NCBI GenBank assembly: GCA_002429965.1 | Contig: DJBG01000223.1 | Span: 239-7,909 of the forward strand | Source: Hungatella sp. UBA5982 | GTDB lineage: Bacteria > Bacillota > Clostridia > Lachnospirales > Lachnospiraceae | Length of the DNA stretch: 7,671 nt | Direction: 5' to 3' | Position numbers and translations under genes: made by a program | The notes under the pieces: model-generated | The model's database searches: none | Seen by the model: only the letters and a program-made list of their open reading frames with translations | What the model was told of the DNA's origin: nothing | Part shown: positions 6,075 to 7,671 of the stretch, piece after piece | How positions within the stretch are numbered: position 1 is the first letter of the stretch | Layout: each line of letters starts with the position of its first letter

Positions 6075-6080
6075 AGGAGG
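6075..6080 (+). promoter_or_regulatory. ygfK ribosome binding site
   Basis: A perfect AGGAGG, 6 nt before the ATG at 6087. The in-frame ATGs at codons 5 and 8 have no site of their own, so 6087 is the start. Confidence 0.85.
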
Positions 6081-6086
6081 TAAAAA

Positions 6087-7671
6087 ATGGGAGATAGAAT
6101 GACCCCAATGCCCTTTGGGCAGTTAGTGGACTGGATTATTAATGAATATGGAAAAAATGAGACTGTTTTCGGAGTCTACAGACCTTACAAAGCAGACAAG
6201 AAAAACAACCGTAAAATTTTCGGACGCACGTTAGAGAATCCTATGGGACCGGCAGCCGGCCCTCATACCCAGCTCACTCAGAACATTGTTGCTTCCTACT
6301 ATGCAGGAAGCCGTTTCTTCGAGTTAAAGACTGTTCAGATCTTGGACGGAGAGGATCTGCCTGTAAGCAAACCATGCATCAAAGCAGATGATGAATGCTA
6401 CAACTGTGAGTGGTCTACGGAGCTTTATGTTCCCCAGGCTCAGGACGAATATATCAAGGCATGGATCCTGCTTCACATCATTGCCAAGGAGCACGGTCTT
6501 GGAGCAATGGATGGCTTCCAGTTCAACATGAGCGTTGGATATGACCTTGAAGGAATTAAATCCCCGAAGGTGAACTCCTTTATCGATTCCATGAAGGAAG
6601 CAAAAGATACGGAGATGTTTAAGGACTGCATTAATTATCTTTTAGATCATTTAGATCTGTTTAAGAATGTGACCAAAGAGGATATTGAGAACATTCCTTC
6701 CGAAGTCTGTAATTCCGTAACCCTTTCCACTCTTCACGGATGTCCTCCTCAGGAGATTCAGAGAATCGCTACCTATCTGATCGAGGAAAAGGGACTGAAT
6801 ACCTTCATTAAGTGCAACCCGACTCTTCTTGGATATGAATTTGCAAGAAAGACCATGGATGATATGGGATATGATTATATCGCATTCGGTGATTTCCACT
6901 TCCTTGACGATTTACAGTACGAGGATGCGATTCCCATGTTAAAGACCCTTATGACTTTGGCAGAGAAGAAGAAATTAGAGTTCGGTGTAAAGATTACCAA
7001 TACCTTCCCGGTTGATGTAAAAAATAAAGAACTTCCCAGCGAAGAGATGTATATGTCAGGAAAGTCCTTATATCCGCTTTCCATTACCTTAGCAGCTAAG
7101 CTGGCAAAGGAATTTGACGGAAAATTAAGAATTTCCTTCTCAGGCGGTGCAGATTACCACAACATCAAAGCAATCGTTGATGCAGGAATCTGGCCTGTTA
7201 CCGTGGCAACCACTCTCTTAAAGCCAGGCGGCTATCAGAGACTTTTACAGATCGCAGAGAAGCTGGAAGAGGGCCATGTGGAGTTTACAGGAGTTGATCC
7301 GGAAAAGACTGCAAAACTGGCAGCAGATGCGGTTCATGATCCTCATCACAAAAAAGCCGTAAAACCCCTTCCTATCAGAAAGATGCCTAAGAGCGTTCCG
7401 CTTATTGACTGCTATGTGGCTCCATGTAAGGAAGGCTGCCCGATCCATCAGGATATTACCACCTATTTACAGCTTTCCGGTGCAGGAAAATACGAGGAAG
7501 CTATGAAAGTGATTGCGGAGAAGAATCCTCTTCCATTCATAACCGGAACGATTTGTGCCCATAACTGCATGAGCAAGTGCAACCGGAACTATTATGAAGA
7601 TCCGGTAAATATCCGCGGAGTCAAGCTGGTTTGTGCGGAAGGCGGCTATGATGCGTTCATGAAGGAGATTA
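6087..7671 (+). CDS. ygfK: YgfK-type flavin/iron-sulfur oxidoreductase (partial, 3' end outside window)
   Basis: 528 codons are visible of a family about 1,000 residues long (E. coli YgfK, from memory, about 1,032). The N-terminal domain (about 45-400) resembles the dihydroorotate/dihydropyrimidine dehydrogenase barrel: NPMGPAAGPHTQLTQN (51-66), ELKTVQ (79-84), FQFNMSVGYD (144-153), STLHGCPPQEI (214-224), FIKCNP (240-245) and SGGADYHNI (352-360). Next comes a GltD-like iron-sulfur domain with DCYVAPCKEGCPI (Cys442, Cys447, Cys451) and GTICAHNCMSKCNR (Cys490, Cys494, Cys498), enough for two 4Fe-4S clusters. The missing part should hold an FAD/NAD(P)H domain. The family name 'putative selenate reductase subunit' is historical. 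In this setting it more likely reduces a purine-derived ring with electrons passed through flavin and clusters. It lies 107 bp after ssnA, probably co-transcribed. Cytoplasmic; no signal peptide. Confidence 0.95.
   Translation, partial: MGDRMTPMPFGQLVDWIINEYGKNETVFGVYRPYKADKKNNRKIFGRTLENPMGPAAGPHTQLTQNIVASYYAGSRFFELKTVQILDGEDLPVSKPCIKADDECYNCEWSTELYVPQAQDEYIKAWILLHIIAKEHGLGAMDGFQFNMSVGYDLEGIKSPKVNSFIDSMKEAKDTEMFKDCINYLLDHLDLFKNVTKEDIENIPSEVCNSVTLSTLHGCPPQEIQRIATYLIEEKGLNTFIKCNPTLLGYEFARKTMDDMGYDYIAFGDFHFLDDLQYEDAIPMLKTLMTLAEKKKLEFGVKITNTFPVDVKNKELPSEEMYMSGKSLYPLSITLAAKLAKEFDGKLRISFSGGADYHNIKAIVDAGIWPVTVATTLLKPGGYQRLLQIAEKLEEGHVEFTGVDPEKTAKLAADAVHDPHHKKAVKPLPIRKMPKSVPLIDCYVAPCKEGCPIHQDITTYLQLSGAGKYEEAMKVIAEKNPLPFITGTICAHNCMSKCNRNYYEDPVNIRGVKLVCAEGGYDAFMKEI

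Overview
The window carries part of an anaerobic purine (urate)-type catabolic gene cluster, the one named after the E. coli ygeW-ygeX-ygeY-ygfK-ssnA genes. All six genes can be recognised from their protein sequences. The organism is probably a gut-type clostridial Firmicute, perhaps Lachnospiraceae. This is inferred from strong AGGAGG-type ribosome binding sites, AT-rich intergenic DNA with sigma-A-like promoters, and the gene order with a built-in PAS/helix-turn-helix regulator. Genus cannot be settled from the sequence alone. No mobile element, tRNA, rRNA or CRISPR is visible, and codon use looks uniform throughout.

Layout: the left part (1-4314) is a four-gene minus-strand operon, read right to left. 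It holds a YheO/DauR-like regulator (4314-3670), diaminopropionate ammonia-lyase dpaL/ygeX (3636-2431), the M20-type hydrolase ygeY (2314-1004) and the transcarbamylase ygeW (820 to the left edge, 3' end missing). The right part is a divergent plus-strand unit: amidohydrolase ssnA (4645-5979) and the flavin/iron-sulfur oxidoreductase ygfK (6087 to the right edge, 3' half missing). A 330-bp AT-rich control region (4315-4644) lies between them. It has a good minus-strand promoter, a weaker candidate plus-strand promoter, CTAA/TTAG dyads between the two promoters, and a long potential ssnA leader.

How the genes fit together (inference from family knowledge): YgfK probably supplies reducing power to a purine-derived ring and SsnA is a metal-dependent ring or amide hydrolase. 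YgeY and YgeW probably handle ureido/carbamoyl intermediates, with YgeW able in principle to release carbamoyl phosphate for ATP formation. DpaL converts 2,3-diaminopropionate to pyruvate and ammonia. The PAS-domain regulator, first gene of one arm and next to the shared control region, is the obvious candidate sensor.

Non-coding points of interest are a 17-bp motif present 16/17 identical upstream of both ygeW and ssnA, a run of complementary CTGCC/GGCAG elements in the ygeY-ygeW gap, and stem-loops in the dpaL-ygeY and ssnA-ygfK gaps. None of the stem-loops has the U-tract of a standard terminator.
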